From: Pseudomonas fluorescens
GTDB taxonomy: Bacteria > Pseudomonadota > Gammaproteobacteria > Pseudomonadales > Pseudomonadaceae
Assembly (NCBI RefSeq): GCF_902497875.1
Contig: NZ_CABVHY010000031.1
Span: 1 to 64,000, forward strand
Direction of reading: 5' to 3'
DNA: 64,000 nucleotides
The notes under the pieces were generated by a model, which made no database searches, had not been told where the DNA came from, and saw only the letters and a list, made by a program, of their open reading frames with translations. Positions 8,137 through 17,289 of this stretch are shown here, in pieces. The first letter of the stretch is position 1; the number at the start of each line of letters is the position of its first letter. Position numbers and translations under genes: made by a program.

Positions 8137-9297
8137 ATGAATTTCCAGCTGACCCAAGAACAAGAAATGTTGGTGGACGCGGTACGCAGTTTTGTCGCCA
8201 AGGAGCTGCTGCCCCATGAAGAAGCGGTCGATCGCGCCGATGAAGTGTCCCCGGAACTCGCCGCACAGATTCGCGGCAAGGCGCTGGCGGCAGGCTTCTA
8301 TGCCTTCAACATGCCTGAAGAAGTAGGCGGAGGCGGGCTCGACTATCTGTCCCAGGCATTGATCGAACGCGAACTGTCCAAGGTCTCGTGGGCGCTGCAT
8401 GTGTTCGTCGCGCGCCCGTCGAAAATCCTCATGGCCTGCACCGGCCAGCAGATTCAGGACTATCTGCTGCCGTGCATCCAGGGCGAAAAGATCGACTGCT
8501 TCGCCCTCACCGAACCGGGTGCCGGCTCCGATGCCAACGCAATCAAGACCCGTGCCGTACGCGACGGTGACGACTTTGTGTTGAACGGCAGCAAGCACTT
8601 CATCAGCCATGCCGGGCACGCCGATTTCGCGATTGTCTTCGCCGTGACCGACACCTACGAACACAACGGTCGCCAGCGCAACGCCGTGACCTCGTTCCTG
8701 GTCGACCGGGGCACGCCGGGCATGACTATCCGCCGCGGGCCCAAGTGCGTCAGCAACCGCGGTTATCACACCTACGAAATGTTCTTCGACGACTGCCGCG
8801 TCCCGGCTTCCAAAGTGCTCGGCGAAGTCGGCAAGGGCTGGGAAGTGGCCAACGCCTGGCTGACCGCCGGGCGGGTGATGGTCGCCGCCAACTGCGTCGG
8901 CCAGGCCCAGCGGGCGCTGGACGTTTCGCTGCAATGGGCGGCGGATCGCAAGCAGTTCGGCCAACCCATCGGCACCTATCAAGGGGTGTCGTTCAAGCTG
9001 GCCGACATGGCCACGCAAATCCGCGCTGCCGAACTCTTGACCCTGCACACCGCCTGGAAAATGGATCAGGGCAGCATGACCGACGGCGAAGCCGGGATGG
9101 CCAAGTTGTTCGCCAGTGAAGTGCTCGGTCGCGTGGCCGACGAAGCGGTGCAGATTTTCGGCGGCATGGGCTTGATGGACGAAGGTCCGGTCGAGCGCAT
9201 CTGGCGCAACGCCCGGATCGAGCGAATCTGGGAAGGCACCTCGGAGATCCAGCGTCACATTATTTCCCGCGAACTGCTGCGGCCGCTGCTGCGCTGA
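8137..9297 (+). CDS. acyl-CoA dehydrogenase
   Basis: This 386-residue flavoenzyme is of normal family length. Signatures are FALTEPGAGSDA in the middle, the FAD/dimer segment FGQPIGTYQGVSFKLADM and the C-terminal IWEGTSEIQRHIISREL, with Glu366 in the position of the usual catalytic base. It should introduce a 2,3 double bond into an acyl-CoA, passing electrons to ETF. The gene follows the hydratase by 52 bases and precedes an acyl-CoA synthetase by 18, so these three are probably co-expressed and act on one substrate. The acyl group is unknown; 4-guanidinobutyryl-CoA is an inference from the downstream aruIH genes. Confidence 0.9.
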   Translation: MNFQLTQEQEMLVDAVRSFVAKELLPHEEAVDRADEVSPELAAQIRGKALAAGFYAFNMPEEVGGGGLDYLSQALIERELSKVSWALHVFVARPSKILMACTGQQIQDYLLPCIQGEKIDCFALTEPGAGSDANAIKTRAVRDGDDFVLNGSKHFISHAGHADFAIVFAVTDTYEHNGRQRNAVTSFLVDRGTPGMTIRRGPKCVSNRGYHTYEMFFDDCRVPASKVLGEVGKGWEVANAWLTAGRVMVAANCVGQAQRALDVSLQWAADRKQFGQPIGTYQGVSFKLADMATQIRAAELLTLHTAWKMDQGSMTDGEAGMAKLFASEVLGRVADEAVQIFGGMGLMDEGPVERIWRNARIERIWEGTSEIQRHIISRELLRPLLR

Positions 9298-9315
9298 TCG
9301 GGTCGGAGAACGGAT

Positions 9316-11415
9316 ATGTCTCAACAGATTCGCGACAACCTCAAACGCCTGCTCGCGCCGCGCCACCTGGCATTCATTGGCGGCCGGAGCATGGCCCGTG
9401 CTCTCAAGCGCTGTGCCGAGGGCGGTTATCAAGGCCAGATGTGGCTGGTCAACCCGCAGCACGACAGCCTCGAAGGCGTGCCCTGTGTGCGTAGCGTGGC
9501 AGAACTGCCGTGTGGTCCGGACGCGGTGTTCATCGCCACCAATCGCGAGCTGACCTTGACCTGTGTCGCCGAACTGGCGGCCAGGGATGCAGGCGGGGCG
9601 ATTTGCTACGCCTCGGGTTTCGCCGAGACCGGCGCGCAAGGCCAGGCCATGCAAGACCAGCTGCTCAAGGCGGCCGGCAACATGGCCTTGCTCGGCCCCA
9701 ACTGCTACGGCTTGCTCGATTACCTGCACAGCTCGGCCCTGTGGCCGGTCGCCCATGGCGGCAGGACTGTGGAGAAGGGCATCGCAGTGCTGACCCAGAG
9801 CGGCAACTTCGCCTACAACCTGTCCATGAGTGACCGCTCGTTGCCAGTGGCCTATATGGCTTCAGTCGGCAACCAGGCGCAACTGGGCATCGCCGAGCTG
9901 ATGGATGTGCTGCTCGACGAGCCGCGCGTCACCGCGATCGGCCTGCATCTGGAAGGCCTGAAAAACGTTCCAGGCTTTGCTCGCGCGGCACACAAGGCGC
10001 TGGAAAAAGGTATTCCGATCATCGCGCTGAAAACCGGGGTGTCGCAGATCGGCGCCGAATTGGCCCTCAGCCACACCAGCTCGCTGGCCGGTTCCGATGT
10101 GTTGTACGACAGCTTGTTCGAGCGCCTCGGGGTGATTCGTGTCAGTGGTCCGGTGAGTTTTGTCGAAACCTTGAAAGCCGCTGCCTGCGGCAATCTGCCG
10201 GCAGGCAACAGCCTGATCGCCCTGGCCTGTTCCGGTGGCGATGCCGGGTTGATTGCCGACTATGCCGAACGCAATGACTTGAGCCTGCCCAAACTCGATG
10301 AAAGCCAGCGGGTCGAGCTGGATCAAGTGCTGCCGAGCTACGCCAACCTGGTCAACCCGCTGGATTTCACCACGGCGATCTGGGGTGACCGCGAAGCGCT
10401 GGACAAGATGCTCGACAGCGCCCTGCGCACCGAAGCCGACGCCGCAATCCTGGTGCTCGACTACCCCTCGGAGGCCACCGGCGAGCGTAAGGAATGTGAC
10501 CTGCTGCTGGAACTGTATTGCGATGCGTTGAGCCGTCACGGCAAGACTGGTTTCGTCACCTCGGCCTTTCCCGAACTGCTGCCGGCCAGTGCTCGCGAGC
10601 GTCTGCATGCGCGCGGTGTGGCGGCATTGCAGGGCGTCGAGGATGGCTTGGCGGCGTGGGGTCGGATCGCCGGTTATCAGCGCAAGCGTCAGGCCTTGCT
10701 CGCGCTGGGTGAGTCGGCGCTGGTGCCGCTCTGCCCGCAAGCGCTGGAAGGCGAGGGGCAACTGCTTGATGAATGGCAATCCAAGCAGGCCTTGCGCGCC
10801 TTTGGCCTGCCGATACCGCAAGGCGTGTTGAGCACTCCGGCCGAGGCGCTGGAAGCAGCGAATTCGCTGGGTTATCCACTGGTACTCAAGGCGGTCAGCG
10901 CCGAGCTGCCACACAAGACCGAAGCCGGTGCCGTGGCACTGAACCTGCGCGATCCGCAGGCCTTGAGCGACGCCCTGGAACAGATGCGCGCGCGGATCGC
11001 CGACTACGCACCGGGCGTCGCATTCGATCAGGTGCTGCTGGAGCGCATGGCAACCCCGCCCTTGGCCGAGCTGATTGTGGGTATCAAGCGCGAAACCTGC
11101 TTCGGCCTGGCGCTGGTCATCGGTGCCGGCGGGATTCTGGTGGAGCTGCTCAAGGACAGCCGCAGCCTGCTGTTGCCAACTACTGACGGGGCCATTCGCA
11201 ACGCGTTGTTGAGCCTGCGCAGCACCGCCTTGCTGCAAGGGTTTCGTGGTCGCGAAGCAGCGGATCTGGATGCGCTGGTGACCGCGATCCGCGCCGTGGC
11301 GGACTACGCCTGTGAGAACGCCGGGCAGTTGCTCGAACTCGATGTGAACCCATTGTTGGTCGGTGCCCAAGGCACCACCGCGGTCGATGCGTTGATACGC
11401 CTCGGCCAAGCCTGA
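9316..11415 (+). CDS. acyl-CoA synthetase (ADP-forming), fused CoA-binding/ATP-grasp
   Basis: This 699-residue protein has the layout of acetate-CoA ligase (ADP-forming)/Pat-type enzymes: an N-terminal CoA-binding Rossmann domain (residues about 8-135), succinyl-CoA-ligase-like domains (about 150-460; the phospho-His is expected in LSHTSSLAGSD) and a C-terminal ATP-grasp domain (about 480-695; LVLKAVSAELPHKTEAGAV and LVELLKDSRSLLLPT). It has no C-terminal acetyltransferase domain. It should activate a carboxylic acid to its CoA thioester. Its place between the acyl-CoA dehydrogenase and AruI suggests the acid is a product of the arginine transaminase pathway, but that has not been shown here. 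The start at 9316 follows CGGAGA. Confidence 0.85.
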   Translation: MSQQIRDNLKRLLAPRHLAFIGGRSMARALKRCAEGGYQGQMWLVNPQHDSLEGVPCVRSVAELPCGPDAVFIATNRELTLTCVAELAARDAGGAICYASGFAETGAQGQAMQDQLLKAAGNMALLGPNCYGLLDYLHSSALWPVAHGGRTVEKGIAVLTQSGNFAYNLSMSDRSLPVAYMASVGNQAQLGIAELMDVLLDEPRVTAIGLHLEGLKNVPGFARAAHKALEKGIPIIALKTGVSQIGAELALSHTSSLAGSDVLYDSLFERLGVIRVSGPVSFVETLKAAACGNLPAGNSLIALACSGGDAGLIADYAERNDLSLPKLDESQRVELDQVLPSYANLVNPLDFTTAIWGDREALDKMLDSALRTEADAAILVLDYPSEATGERKECDLLLELYCDALSRHGKTGFVTSAFPELLPASARERLHARGVAALQGVEDGLAAWGRIAGYQRKRQALLALGESALVPLCPQALEGEGQLLDEWQSKQALRAFGLPIPQGVLSTPAEALEAANSLGYPLVLKAVSAELPHKTEAGAVALNLRDPQALSDALEQMRARIADYAPGVAFDQVLLERMATPPLAELIVGIKRETCFGLALVIGAGGILVELLKDSRSLLLPTTDGAIRNALLSLRSTALLQGFRGREAADLDALVTAIRAVADYACENAGQLLELDVNPLLVGAQGTTAVDALIRLGQA

Positions 11416-11425
11416 GGATCTGAGC

Positions 11426-13039
11426 ATGCAAAGCAAAACCTTGACCGGCGGCCAGACCCTGGTGCGCCTGTTGGCCAATTACGGCGTCGATACCGTGTTC
11501 GGCATTCCCGGCGTGCATACCCTGGAGCTGTATCGCGGCTTGCCCGGCAGTGGCATTCGCCATGTGCTGACCCGGCATGAGCAAGGGGCCGGTTTCATGG
11601 CCGACGGCTATGCGCGGGTCAGCGGCAAGCCGGGGGTGTGCTTCATCATTACCGGGCCCGGCGTGACCAATGCCGCGACCGCGATCGGCCAGGCCTACGC
11701 CGACTCGATCCCGATGCTGGTGATTTCCAGCGTCAACCACACGGCCAGTCTTGGCAAAGGCTGGGGTTGCCTGCACGAAACCCAGGATCAGCGCGCCATG
11801 ACCGCGCCGATCACCGCGTTCTCGGCGGTGGCCTTGAGTGCCGAGGATTTGCCCGAGCTGATCGCCCGCGCTTACGCGGTGTTCGACAGCGAGCGTCCGC
11901 GTCCAGTGCATATTTCGGTGCCGCTGGATGTGCTGGCCGCGCCCGTAACGCGTGACTGGAGCAATGAGGTGGTGCGCCGTCCGGGACGTGGCCTACCGGC
12001 CGCCGAGGCGCTGGATCAGGCGGTGGCAAAACTGCAGGCGGCACGCCGGCCGATGATCATCGCCGGCGGCGGTGCACTGAATGCCGGCCAGGCGCTCGAG
12101 GCCTTGAGCACGCGGCTTGCCGCGCCGTTTTTCAGCAGCGTCGCCGGCAAGGGCTTGTTGCCGCCGGATGCACCGCTGAATGCCGGGTCGACCCTGTGTG
12201 TGGAACCGGGCTGGGAGCTGATCGCCGAAGCCGATGTGGTGCTCGCGGTGGGCACCGAGATGGCCGACACCGATTACTGGCGTGAACGTCTGCCGCTGAA
12301 TGCCGAGCTGCTGCGGGTGGATATCGACTCGCGCAAGTTCAACGATTTCTATCCGTGCACGGTAGCCTTGCAGGGCGATGCGCGGCAAACCGTCGTCGCC
12401 TTGCTGGAGCGTCTGCCCGAATCCGCACGCGATGCGAGCACTGCCATTCAAGCCGTCGACACCTTGCGAAAAGCGGTCAAGGCCGGGCACGGCACCTTGC
12501 AGTCGATCCATCAGGCGATCCTCGACCGGGTTTCGGCCGAATTGCCGGACAACGCCTTTATCAGCAGCGACATGACTCAACTGGCCTACACCGGCAACTA
12601 CGCCTTCAGCAGCAAGGCGCCGCGCAGTTGGTTGCACCCGACCGGTTACGGCACCTTGGGTTATGGCTTGCCAGCGGGTATCGGCGCCAAGTTTGGCGCA
12701 CCGAACCGGCCTGGACTGGTGCTGGTCGGTGACGGCGGTTTTCTCTACACCGCGCAAGAACTGGCGACCGCCGTGGAAGAGCTGGACAGCCCGCTGGTGG
12801 TGCTGTTGTGGAACAACGAGGCCTTGGGGCAGATCCGCGACGACATGCTCGGCCTCGACATCGAGCCGATTGGCGTGCTGCCGCGCAACCCGGATTTTGC
12901 CGCATTGGGCCGCGCCTTCGGTTGCACCGTGACCCAACCGCAGAGTCTGGATCAATTGCAAAGCGAGCTGCGTGCCGGATTCAGCCGAAACGGCGTGACC
13001 CTGATCGAACTCAAGCACGCCTGTGCGCTGGTCGGTTAA
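11426..13039 (+). CDS. aruI: 2-ketoarginine (5-guanidino-2-oxopentanoate) decarboxylase AruI
   Basis: This 537-residue thiamine-diphosphate enzyme has the three-domain layout of the acetolactate-synthase/pyruvate-decarboxylase family: an N-terminal pyrimidine-binding domain with the essential Glu52 (RHEQGAGFMADGYAR), a central domain, and a C-terminal diphosphate domain with the GDG...NN motif (GDGGFLYTAQE near residue 435, ending LLWNNEALGQ). AruI converts 2-ketoarginine to 4-guanidinobutyraldehyde. The aru identity is supported by the next gene being AruH and by the AruRS genes upstream. Other keto-acid decarboxylases of this family would look similar. Spacing to neighbours is 10 and 24 bases, consistent with one operon. 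Confidence 0.87.
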   Translation: MQSKTLTGGQTLVRLLANYGVDTVFGIPGVHTLELYRGLPGSGIRHVLTRHEQGAGFMADGYARVSGKPGVCFIITGPGVTNAATAIGQAYADSIPMLVISSVNHTASLGKGWGCLHETQDQRAMTAPITAFSAVALSAEDLPELIARAYAVFDSERPRPVHISVPLDVLAAPVTRDWSNEVVRRPGRGLPAAEALDQAVAKLQAARRPMIIAGGGALNAGQALEALSTRLAAPFFSSVAGKGLLPPDAPLNAGSTLCVEPGWELIAEADVVLAVGTEMADTDYWRERLPLNAELLRVDIDSRKFNDFYPCTVALQGDARQTVVALLERLPESARDASTAIQAVDTLRKAVKAGHGTLQSIHQAILDRVSAELPDNAFISSDMTQLAYTGNYAFSSKAPRSWLHPTGYGTLGYGLPAGIGAKFGAPNRPGLVLVGDGGFLYTAQELATAVEELDSPLVVLLWNNEALGQIRDDMLGLDIEPIGVLPRNPDFAALGRAFGCTVTQPQSLDQLQSELRAGFSRNGVTLIELKHACALVG

Positions 13040-13063
13040 ACCATCACTAAGGAACAAACCCTC

Positions 13064-14254
13064 ATGCGTTTTTCCGATCTGACCCAACGAATCGACGGTG
13101 ACGGTGCCGCCGCCTGGGAGATTCATTACCGCGCCCTGGCGCTTCAGGAACAGGGCCAGGACATTCTGCTGCTGTCGGTGGGCGACCCGGATTTCGATAC
13201 CCCGGTACCGATCGTGCAAGCGGCCATCGATAGCCTGCTGGCAGGCAATACCCACTACGCCGAAGTGCGCGGCAAGCGTGCCTTGCGTGAAAGCATTGCC
13301 AGACGCCATCGGCAACGTAGCGGTCAACAAGTCGATGCCGATCAGGTGGTGGTGCTGGCCGGCGCGCAATGTGCGTTGTTCAGTGTCGCCCAGTGCGTAC
13401 TCAATCCCGGCGATGAAGTGATAGTCGCCCAGCCGATGTACGTCACTTATGAAGCCGTGTTCGGTGCCTGCGGCGCGGTGGTGATTCCGGTACCGGTGCG
13501 CTCCGAGAACGGCTTCCGGGTGTTGCCTGAAGACGTCGCCGCACGCATTACCCCGCGTACTCGCGCTTTGGCGCTCAATAGCCCGCATAACCCGTCCGGC
13601 GCCAGCTTGCCGCGCACCACCTGGCAGGCGCTGGCCGAGCTGTGCATTGCCCATGACCTGTGGCTGATTTCCGACGAGGTCTACAGCGAGCTGTTGTTCG
13701 AAGGCGAGCACATCAGCCCGGCCAGTCTGCCAGGCATGGCCGAGCGCACCGCGACCCTCAACAGCCTGTCGAAATCCCACGCCATGACCGGCTGGCGCGT
13801 CGGTTGGGTGGTCGCGCCGCCGTCACTCGCCGGCCATCTGGAAAACCTTGCGCTGTGCATGCTCTACGGCTCCCCGGATTTTATTCAGGACGCCGCGGTG
13901 GTCGCACTGGAGACCCAACTGCCGGAACTCGAAGCCATGCGCCAGGCCTACCGCCAACGCCGGGATCTGGTCTGTGAATGCCTGGCCGACTGCCCTGGCG
14001 TGCGTGCGCTGAAGCCCGATGGCGGGATGTTCGTGATGGTCGACATCCGCGAGACCGGGCTCAGCGCCCAGGCTTTCGCCGACCGCCTGCTGGATCGACA
14101 CGGAGTCTCGGTGCTGGCCGGTGAAGCGTTCGGCCCGAGTGCCGCCGGGCATATTCGCCTGGGGCTGGTACTGGGCACCGAGCCGCTGCGCGATGCCTGC
14201 CAGCGGATTGCCCGCTGCGCCAATGAATTGATGGAGATACAGGTCGATGCGTAA
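13064..14254 (+). CDS. aruH: arginine:pyruvate aminotransferase AruH
   Basis: This 396-residue fold-type I PLP enzyme of the aspartate aminotransferase family has Lys237 as the Schiff-base residue (SLSKSHAMTGWRVG), NSPHNPSG for phosphate/ring contacts and a C-terminal Arg in HIRLGL for the substrate carboxylate. AruH transfers the amino group of arginine to pyruvate, giving 2-ketoarginine and alanine, the first step of the arginine transaminase pathway. It follows AruI and overlaps the aldehyde dehydrogenase by eight bases, so the three pathway enzymes are translationally linked. The start at 13064 follows AAGGAAC. Confidence 0.88.
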   Translation: MRFSDLTQRIDGDGAAAWEIHYRALALQEQGQDILLLSVGDPDFDTPVPIVQAAIDSLLAGNTHYAEVRGKRALRESIARRHRQRSGQQVDADQVVVLAGAQCALFSVAQCVLNPGDEVIVAQPMYVTYEAVFGACGAVVIPVPVRSENGFRVLPEDVAARITPRTRALALNSPHNPSGASLPRTTWQALAELCIAHDLWLISDEVYSELLFEGEHISPASLPGMAERTATLNSLSKSHAMTGWRVGWVVAPPSLAGHLENLALCMLYGSPDFIQDAAVVALETQLPELEAMRQAYRQRRDLVCECLADCPGVRALKPDGGMFVMVDIRETGLSAQAFADRLLDRHGVSVLAGEAFGPSAAGHIRLGLVLGTEPLRDACQRIARCANELMEIQVDA

Positions 14255-15662
14255 TTATCGCGGGCTGTTTATTGATGGTGCCTGGCAGCGGCCTTCCGGT
14301 CAGGGCCTGGCCCAGGTGATCAATCCGGCAACGGAGCAGGTCGCGGGCTCAGTGCCGTTGGGCGACGAACATGACGTTGAACGCGCCGTGGCCGCGGCCC
14401 GACGGGCTTTCGGTGCATGGTCGCGAACCTCGTCCAGTGTGCGAGCGGCTTACATCCGCGCACTGGTCGAGCAGCTGCGAGCGCGGGCGGACGAGATGGC
14501 GCAGGTGATCACCGCCGAACTTGGCATGCCGGTGCAATGGTGCCGCTCGGTGCAGGTCGAGGGGCCAATCGCCGGGTTGGAACAGTACATCGAAATCGCC
14601 TCGCTGATGGATGAAGTACGCGAGGTCGGCAACTCTTTGGTGATTCGCGAGCCGGTGGGTGTCTGCGCCTTCATCAATCCATGGAATTACCCGCTGCACC
14701 AGTTGATCGGAAAACTCGCGCCGGCGCTGGCGGCCGGCTGCACAGTGGTGGTCAAGCCAAGTCAGGAAACCCCGTTGCATGCCTTCCTGCTGGCGGAAAT
14801 GATCGAGGCTATCGGTCTGCCGGCCGGGGTGTTCAACCTGGTCAGCGGGCCCGGTTCCAAGGTCGGTGAAGCTTTGGCCAGGCACCCGGATGTCGACATG
14901 GTCTCGTTCACTGGCTCCACCGGCGCCGGCGTTCGCGTGGCCCAGGCGGCAGCGCCTTCGGTCAAGCGGGTCTGCCTGGAACTGGGCGGTAAGTCGCCGT
15001 TGCTGATCGGCGAAGATGCCGATCTGGCCGCGGCGGTGCGCTACGGTGTGCAAGACGTGATGATCAACTCCGGACAGACCTGCACTGCCCTGACCCGCAT
15101 GCTATTACCCGCGAGCCGCTATGCCGAGGCGCTGGAGCTGGCACTGGCAGAGACCCAAAGCCTGCGCATGGGCGATCCGCTCGACCCGCAGAGTTTCCTT
15201 GGCCCGATGTGCTCGGCCGCGCAACGGCGGACCGTGCGCGAGTACATTCAAGTCGGTCAGCAAGAGGGCGCGCGGCTGCTGTGTGGCGGTGAAACGGCCG
15301 ACGAGTTCGAGCGCGGTTTTTACGTCAAGCCAACGCTATTTGCCGACGTCGACAATCGGATGCGTATCGCCCAGGAAGAAATCTTCGGTCCGGTGCTGTG
15401 CCTGATTCCCTATGCGGATGAAGTTCAGGCCATACAAATCGCCAATGACTCGCCGTTCGGCCTGTCCAGCGGCGTATGGGCCGGTAGCACTGAGCGTGGG
15501 CTCGGGCTGGCGCGGCAGATGCGCGCTGGGCAGTGCTTTATCAACGGCGCGGCGTTCAATTATCAGGCGCCGTTTGGCGGCTATAAACAGTCAGGCAATG
15601 GTCGCGAGTGGGGTGAAGAAGGGCTGGCCGAGTTTGTCGAAGTGAAAGCGATGCAGCTGTGA
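14247..15662 (+). CDS. aldehyde dehydrogenase, probably for 4-guanidinobutyraldehyde
   Basis: This 471-residue NAD(P)-dependent aldehyde dehydrogenase of normal length has the general base Glu245 (CLELGGKSP) and nucleophile Cys279 (INSGQTCTALTR), with FTGSTGAG for the cofactor. It overlaps aruH by eight bases, so the most economical substrate is 4-guanidinobutyraldehyde, the AruI product, giving 4-guanidinobutyrate. In P. aeruginosa that step is credited to KauB encoded elsewhere, so this copy may be a dedicated paralogue. No guanidinobutyrase gene was seen in the window. Confidence 0.87.
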   Translation: MRNYRGLFIDGAWQRPSGQGLAQVINPATEQVAGSVPLGDEHDVERAVAAARRAFGAWSRTSSSVRAAYIRALVEQLRARADEMAQVITAELGMPVQWCRSVQVEGPIAGLEQYIEIASLMDEVREVGNSLVIREPVGVCAFINPWNYPLHQLIGKLAPALAAGCTVVVKPSQETPLHAFLLAEMIEAIGLPAGVFNLVSGPGSKVGEALARHPDVDMVSFTGSTGAGVRVAQAAAPSVKRVCLELGGKSPLLIGEDADLAAAVRYGVQDVMINSGQTCTALTRMLLPASRYAEALELALAETQSLRMGDPLDPQSFLGPMCSAAQRRTVREYIQVGQQEGARLLCGGETADEFERGFYVKPTLFADVDNRMRIAQEEIFGPVLCLIPYADEVQAIQIANDSPFGLSSGVWAGSTERGLGLARQMRAGQCFINGAAFNYQAPFGGYKQSGNGREWGEEGLAEFVEVKAMQL

Positions 15663-15669
15663 TCTCGCC

Positions 15670-16830
15670 GTGAACGCGCGCGGGCCGCAGGCCTTTATGG
15701 CGTTGTACCTGGCCACCCTGCTGTTGCAGGTGGCCGCGGGGTTGCTCAATTCCTGGGTCGCCTTGCGCATGGTGGCGCTGGGCAATAGCGGTCTGGTAAT
15801 TGGCTCGCTGATGGCGGTGAATGCGCTCGGGCTGGTAGTCGGTGGGCTTAGCGGCTACTGGCTGGTGGCCCGCCTGGGTCATGTGCGGGCCTTTGCCTTA
15901 TGCGGCGCGCTGGCGATCGCGGCAAGCCTGGGCCATGACTTCAGCAACTGGTTGCCGCTCTGGCTGTTGTTACGGTTTCTGGTCGGGTTGGCGCTGATGA
16001 CCATGTACATCGTGCTGGAAAGCTGGCTCAACGAGCAGGCCCCCAATGGACAGCGGGGCAGGGTGTTGGCCTGGTACATGACCGCCTCTTTCCTCGGGTT
16101 GATCGGTGGCCAGCTGGGTCTGAGCCTGGATGGCGCGGCCAGTCGGGCGTTGCTCGACCTGGTAGTGATCTGCTTCGCCCTGTGTCTGGTGCCCGTCAGT
16201 TTTACCCAGCGTCTGCCGCCGACCAGCGTTACACCGCAGGCCCGGCTGCGACCGCTGGGGTTTGTGCGACGGATTCCCCAGGCGCTGTTGACGATCCTGC
16301 TGACCGGGCTGCTTTCCGGGGCCTTCCATGGCCTGGCGCCGGTTTACGCCAGCCAGCAGGGGCTGGATCCAGGGGCGGTCGGGCTGTTTATGGCGACCTG
16401 CCTGGCGGCTGGATTGTTGGCGCAGTTCCCGTTGGGGCTTTTGTCCGACCGTTTTCCCCGGCCGCGATTGATTCGCTTGTTTGCGCTGATTCTGGCGTTG
16501 AGTTGCTTGCCGTTGCTGTGGACGCCGGTCAGCCTGCCTTTGTTGCTGGGCTGTGGTTTTGCGATCGGGCTGGTGCAGTTCTCGCTGTACCCGCTGGCGC
16601 TGGGCCTGGCCAATGACCGGGTTGAAAGCCATGAACGGGTGTCGCTGGCGGCGACCATGCTCGTGGCTTTCGGTTTGGGCTCCAGCATCGGTCCGTTGTT
16701 TGCCGGGGCGGCGATGGAGTTGTTCGGTGGGCGGGCGCTGTATGGCTTTTGTGCGTTGTGCGCGGTGATGCTCGGTTGGCTGGTGCGTGAGCCACGGACG
16801 CAATCCTGCGTTGAAACAGCGATCCCGTAG
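15670..16830 (+). CDS. MFS transporter (YcaD-like)
   Basis: The product, up to 386 residues, has about 12 membrane segments in two halves and resembles the small YcaD-type major-facilitator proteins (VLESWLNEQAPNGQRGRVLAWYM; FATYPLALGLANDR-like segment FSLYPLALGLANDR). The GTG at 15670 is eight bases past the aldehyde dehydrogenase stop; an internal ATG at 15697 is the alternative start. As the last gene of the aru run it may carry arginine, a guanidino compound or a waste product across the inner membrane, but the family has no well-defined substrate. Confidence 0.8.
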   Translation: MNARGPQAFMALYLATLLLQVAAGLLNSWVALRMVALGNSGLVIGSLMAVNALGLVVGGLSGYWLVARLGHVRAFALCGALAIAASLGHDFSNWLPLWLLLRFLVGLALMTMYIVLESWLNEQAPNGQRGRVLAWYMTASFLGLIGGQLGLSLDGAASRALLDLVVICFALCLVPVSFTQRLPPTSVTPQARLRPLGFVRRIPQALLTILLTGLLSGAFHGLAPVYASQQGLDPGAVGLFMATCLAAGLLAQFPLGLLSDRFPRPRLIRLFALILALSCLPLLWTPVSLPLLLGCGFAIGLVQFSLYPLALGLANDRVESHERVSLAATMLVAFGLGSSIGPLFAGAAMELFGGRALYGFCALCAVMLGWLVREPRTQSCVETAIP

Positions 16831-17219
16831 ATGTGTGTGGGCTTTACCCGCGAAGGCGGCCTGACAGCCGGCCTGGCTCTTGAGGGTGTACATATCCATT
16901 TCTGCGGTAACGGCCACTTATGGTTTCGCTTTTACAGCGACTCCCTTTGGCAATCGCCGGAGTGCCGGCCCAGCCCAAAGGAAGCAAAGGTCTCGTCCCG
17001 AGCGTACGGCACCTCGCCAAGGCTCGGTGTTCCCTCGCTCCGGCGTCCATCAGGGGGCGCCGCAATGCGGCGGAGTCAGCTGCGCTGACGGCGCTTCGCG
17101 CCCCCCTGATGAACGCCTCCACTCGGCCTGCCGAAGGGGCGGGTAGATCAAAAACCAGATCAAAAGCCAAAGCGAGGCGGGCTGACAGCCGACCTGTTTT
17201 CCGGCGCACGCGATGCCCT
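16831..17219. repeat. composite non-coding dispersed repeat
   Basis: There is no credible gene in this stretch. It contains nested palindromic blocks: GGCCTGACAGCCGGCC, GGGGGCGCCGCAATGCGGCGG, CAGCTGCGCTGACGG and CGCTTCGCGCCCCC, plus a TTCTGCGGTAACGGCCAC block. From memory, very similar sequence occurs as a dispersed intergenic element in P. fluorescens-group genomes and often creates false ORFs on both strands. It separates the aru run from the Rrf2 gene and may help end both transcripts. Copy number cannot be judged from one window. Confidence 0.6.
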
Positions 17220-17280
17220 TGTAGGAGCTGCCGCAGGCTGCGATCTTTTGATCTTTGCAGTGCGACGCCACCCAAAAGAT
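17220..17280. repeat. single REP-type unit with adjoining inverted repeat
   Basis: GTAGGAGCTGCCGCAGGCTGCGATC (17221-17245) is a common single REP form in this group. Next to it GATCTTTTG and CAAAAGATC form an outer inverted repeat ending at about 17281, immediately after the Rrf2 stop codon on the minus strand. Confidence 0.6.
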
Positions 17281-17289
17281 CGTCCGATA

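Noticed and set aside
8071..13780. Three long minus-strand frames opposite the acyl-CoA, aruI and aruH genes
   Set aside because: The plus-strand genes have clear catalytic motifs and ribosome-binding sites; the antisense products have none.
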